A stretch of 8,049 nucleotides of DNA from JBCBZH01 sp039815415. GTDB lineage: Bacteria > Bacteroidota > Rhodothermia > Rhodothermales > Rubricoccaceae. This document shows positions 7,619 to 8,049 of the stretch, in pieces (the stretch's first letter is position 1; each line of letters starts with the position of its first letter). Both the position numbers and the translations under genes were made by a program. Under the pieces are notes generated by a model, which saw only the letters and a list, made by a program, of their open reading frames with translations, did not search any database and was not told the DNA's origin. The stretch covers positions 1 through 8,049 of the forward strand of contig JBCBZH010000203.1 in assembly GCA_039815415.1 (NCBI GenBank), in the 5' to 3' direction.

Positions 7619-7680
7619 CCAGTGGTGGTGGGAGGCCGCGAATCAGGTGCCAGCGGGCTGGCGACAAGAAATGACAGCTT

Positions 7681-7721
7681 TGGAACAGAGCCGTTCCAGG
7701 CTCAAGCCTGTACGGACGTAC
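7681..7721 (-). repeat. Three abutting inverted repeats between the GT4 and nitroreductase-like genes
   Basis: Plus-strand reading shows three perfect inverted repeats in a row: TGGAAC/GTTCCA around 6 bases (7681-7698), CAGGCT/AGCCTG around CA (7697-7710), and GTACG/CGTAC around GA (7710-7721). Neighbouring repeats share one or two bases. A fourth pairing, GAGCC (7688-7692) with GGCTC (7699-7703), would exclude the first two. In transcript order the block begins 8 bases after the GT4 stop and ends 62 bases before the nitroreductase start. The last hairpin is followed by a mixed stretch with ATTTCTT rather than a clean T-run, so it is at best a weak terminator. An attenuator-like leader, an mRNA-stability element, or protein-binding sites are alternatives. 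The repeats are plainly seen; the function is inference. Confidence 0.5.
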
Positions 7722-7729
7722 GACCTTCG

Positions 7730-8049
7730 CTAGGCAGGTGGTCCATCGGCGCGGAATGTTCGAGCGCGCTCGCGAGACCCGGGCCGCGGCGGCGTAGGTT
7801 TGGATGATGAACGCCTTGAGGGAGGGGGGGAAGGTCGCTCGGGCTGAGGGTTGAGAGTCTCGCCAGCAAGGATGCGTTCGTAGGTGTCGATGACGCGTGA
7901 TGCCCCATACTCCTGTGCTCGGTGCAGCGCCTCGCTGCTCATGCGGTTTCTCAGGTCGGAGTCCGAAAGCAGCACGCGGAGCTTGTCCGTGAGTGCAGAC
8001 GGGTCTTCTGGAGGAATGGCATAGCCACCGCCAGTTGCCAGCACGTTGG
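7730..8049 (-). CDS. C-terminal end of a GT4-type glycosyltransferase, 5' part outside the window
   Basis: The frame enters at the window edge with a partial codon and then NVLATGGGYAIPPEDPSALT, and stops at TAG 7730-7732. About 106 residues are visible. The G-G-G-x-x-x-P-P-E-D-P segment, followed by ALTDKLRVLLSDSDLRNRM and a closing helix ending YERILAGE, is the standard end of the GT-B donor domain in GT4 enzymes. The E-x7-E motif and the whole acceptor domain lie outside the window. GTG at 8044 is only an internal valine codon, not a start. After the fold ends at about visible residue 64, a tail of some 40 residues rich in Pro, Ser and Arg follows, which is uncommon for these enzymes; a run of seven C on the coding strand (plus-strand G run 7824-7830) falls inside that tail. 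It is the first gene of the visible series and supports a polysaccharide assembly role. Confidence 0.85.
   Translation of the reverse strand, partial: NVLATGGGYAIPPEDPSALTDKLRVLLSDSDLRNRMSSEALHRAQEYGASRVIDTYERILAGETLNPQPERPSPPPSRRSSSKPTPPRPGSRERARTFRADGPPA

Noticed and set aside
7681..7698. Intrinsic terminator after the GT4 gene
   Set aside because: The 6 bp stem is followed by mixed sequence before a short ATTTCTT, not a U-tract, so it is reported only as an inverted repeat.
7702..7908. Small minus-strand frame of 68 codons beside the nitroreductase-like gene
   Set aside because: It is out of phase with the GT4 C-terminal coding region and shows no feature of its own.

Overview
The window is an 8 kb piece of a surface-polysaccharide (exopolysaccharide, capsule or O-antigen type) biosynthesis locus. 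Seven genes lie head to tail, all on the minus strand, so transcription runs from position 8049 towards 1. Both end genes are cut by the window edge. The DNA is visibly GC-rich, with G or C favoured at third codon positions. Most starts lack a purine-rich Shine-Dalgarno sequence. That would fit a Bacteroidota/Rhodothermota-like bacterium, but no taxonomic marker is present and the assignment is a weak inference.

In transcription order the genes are: (1) the C-terminal end of a GT4-type glycosyltransferase (8049-7730); (2) a 111 bp gap holding three abutting inverted repeats; (3) a nitroreductase-family flavoprotein with an N-terminal extension of about 180 residues (7618-6551); (4) a polysaccharide pyruvyl transferase family protein (6533-5307); (5) a GT2 glycosyltransferase (5271-4369); (6) a 227 bp gap; (7) an asparagine synthetase B-like protein that lacks the catalytic Cys2 (4141-2180); (8) a second GT2 glycosyltransferase sharing an ATGA stop/start overlap with it (2183-1215); (9) a second GT4-type glycosyltransferase starting one base further on (1213 to beyond 1).

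The four glycosyltransferases would build the repeat unit from nucleotide sugars. The other three look like tailoring enzymes: pyruvyl ketal addition, an ATP-dependent amide-forming or adenylating reaction, and a flavin redox step. No flippase, polymerase, chain-length regulator, ABC transporter or other integral membrane protein is present, so export must be encoded elsewhere. The most unusual points are the Cys-less asparagine synthetase homologue, its company with a nitroreductase and a pyruvyl transferase, and the cluster of inverted repeats with a possible alternative fold. No RNA gene, mobile element or CRISPR array was seen.
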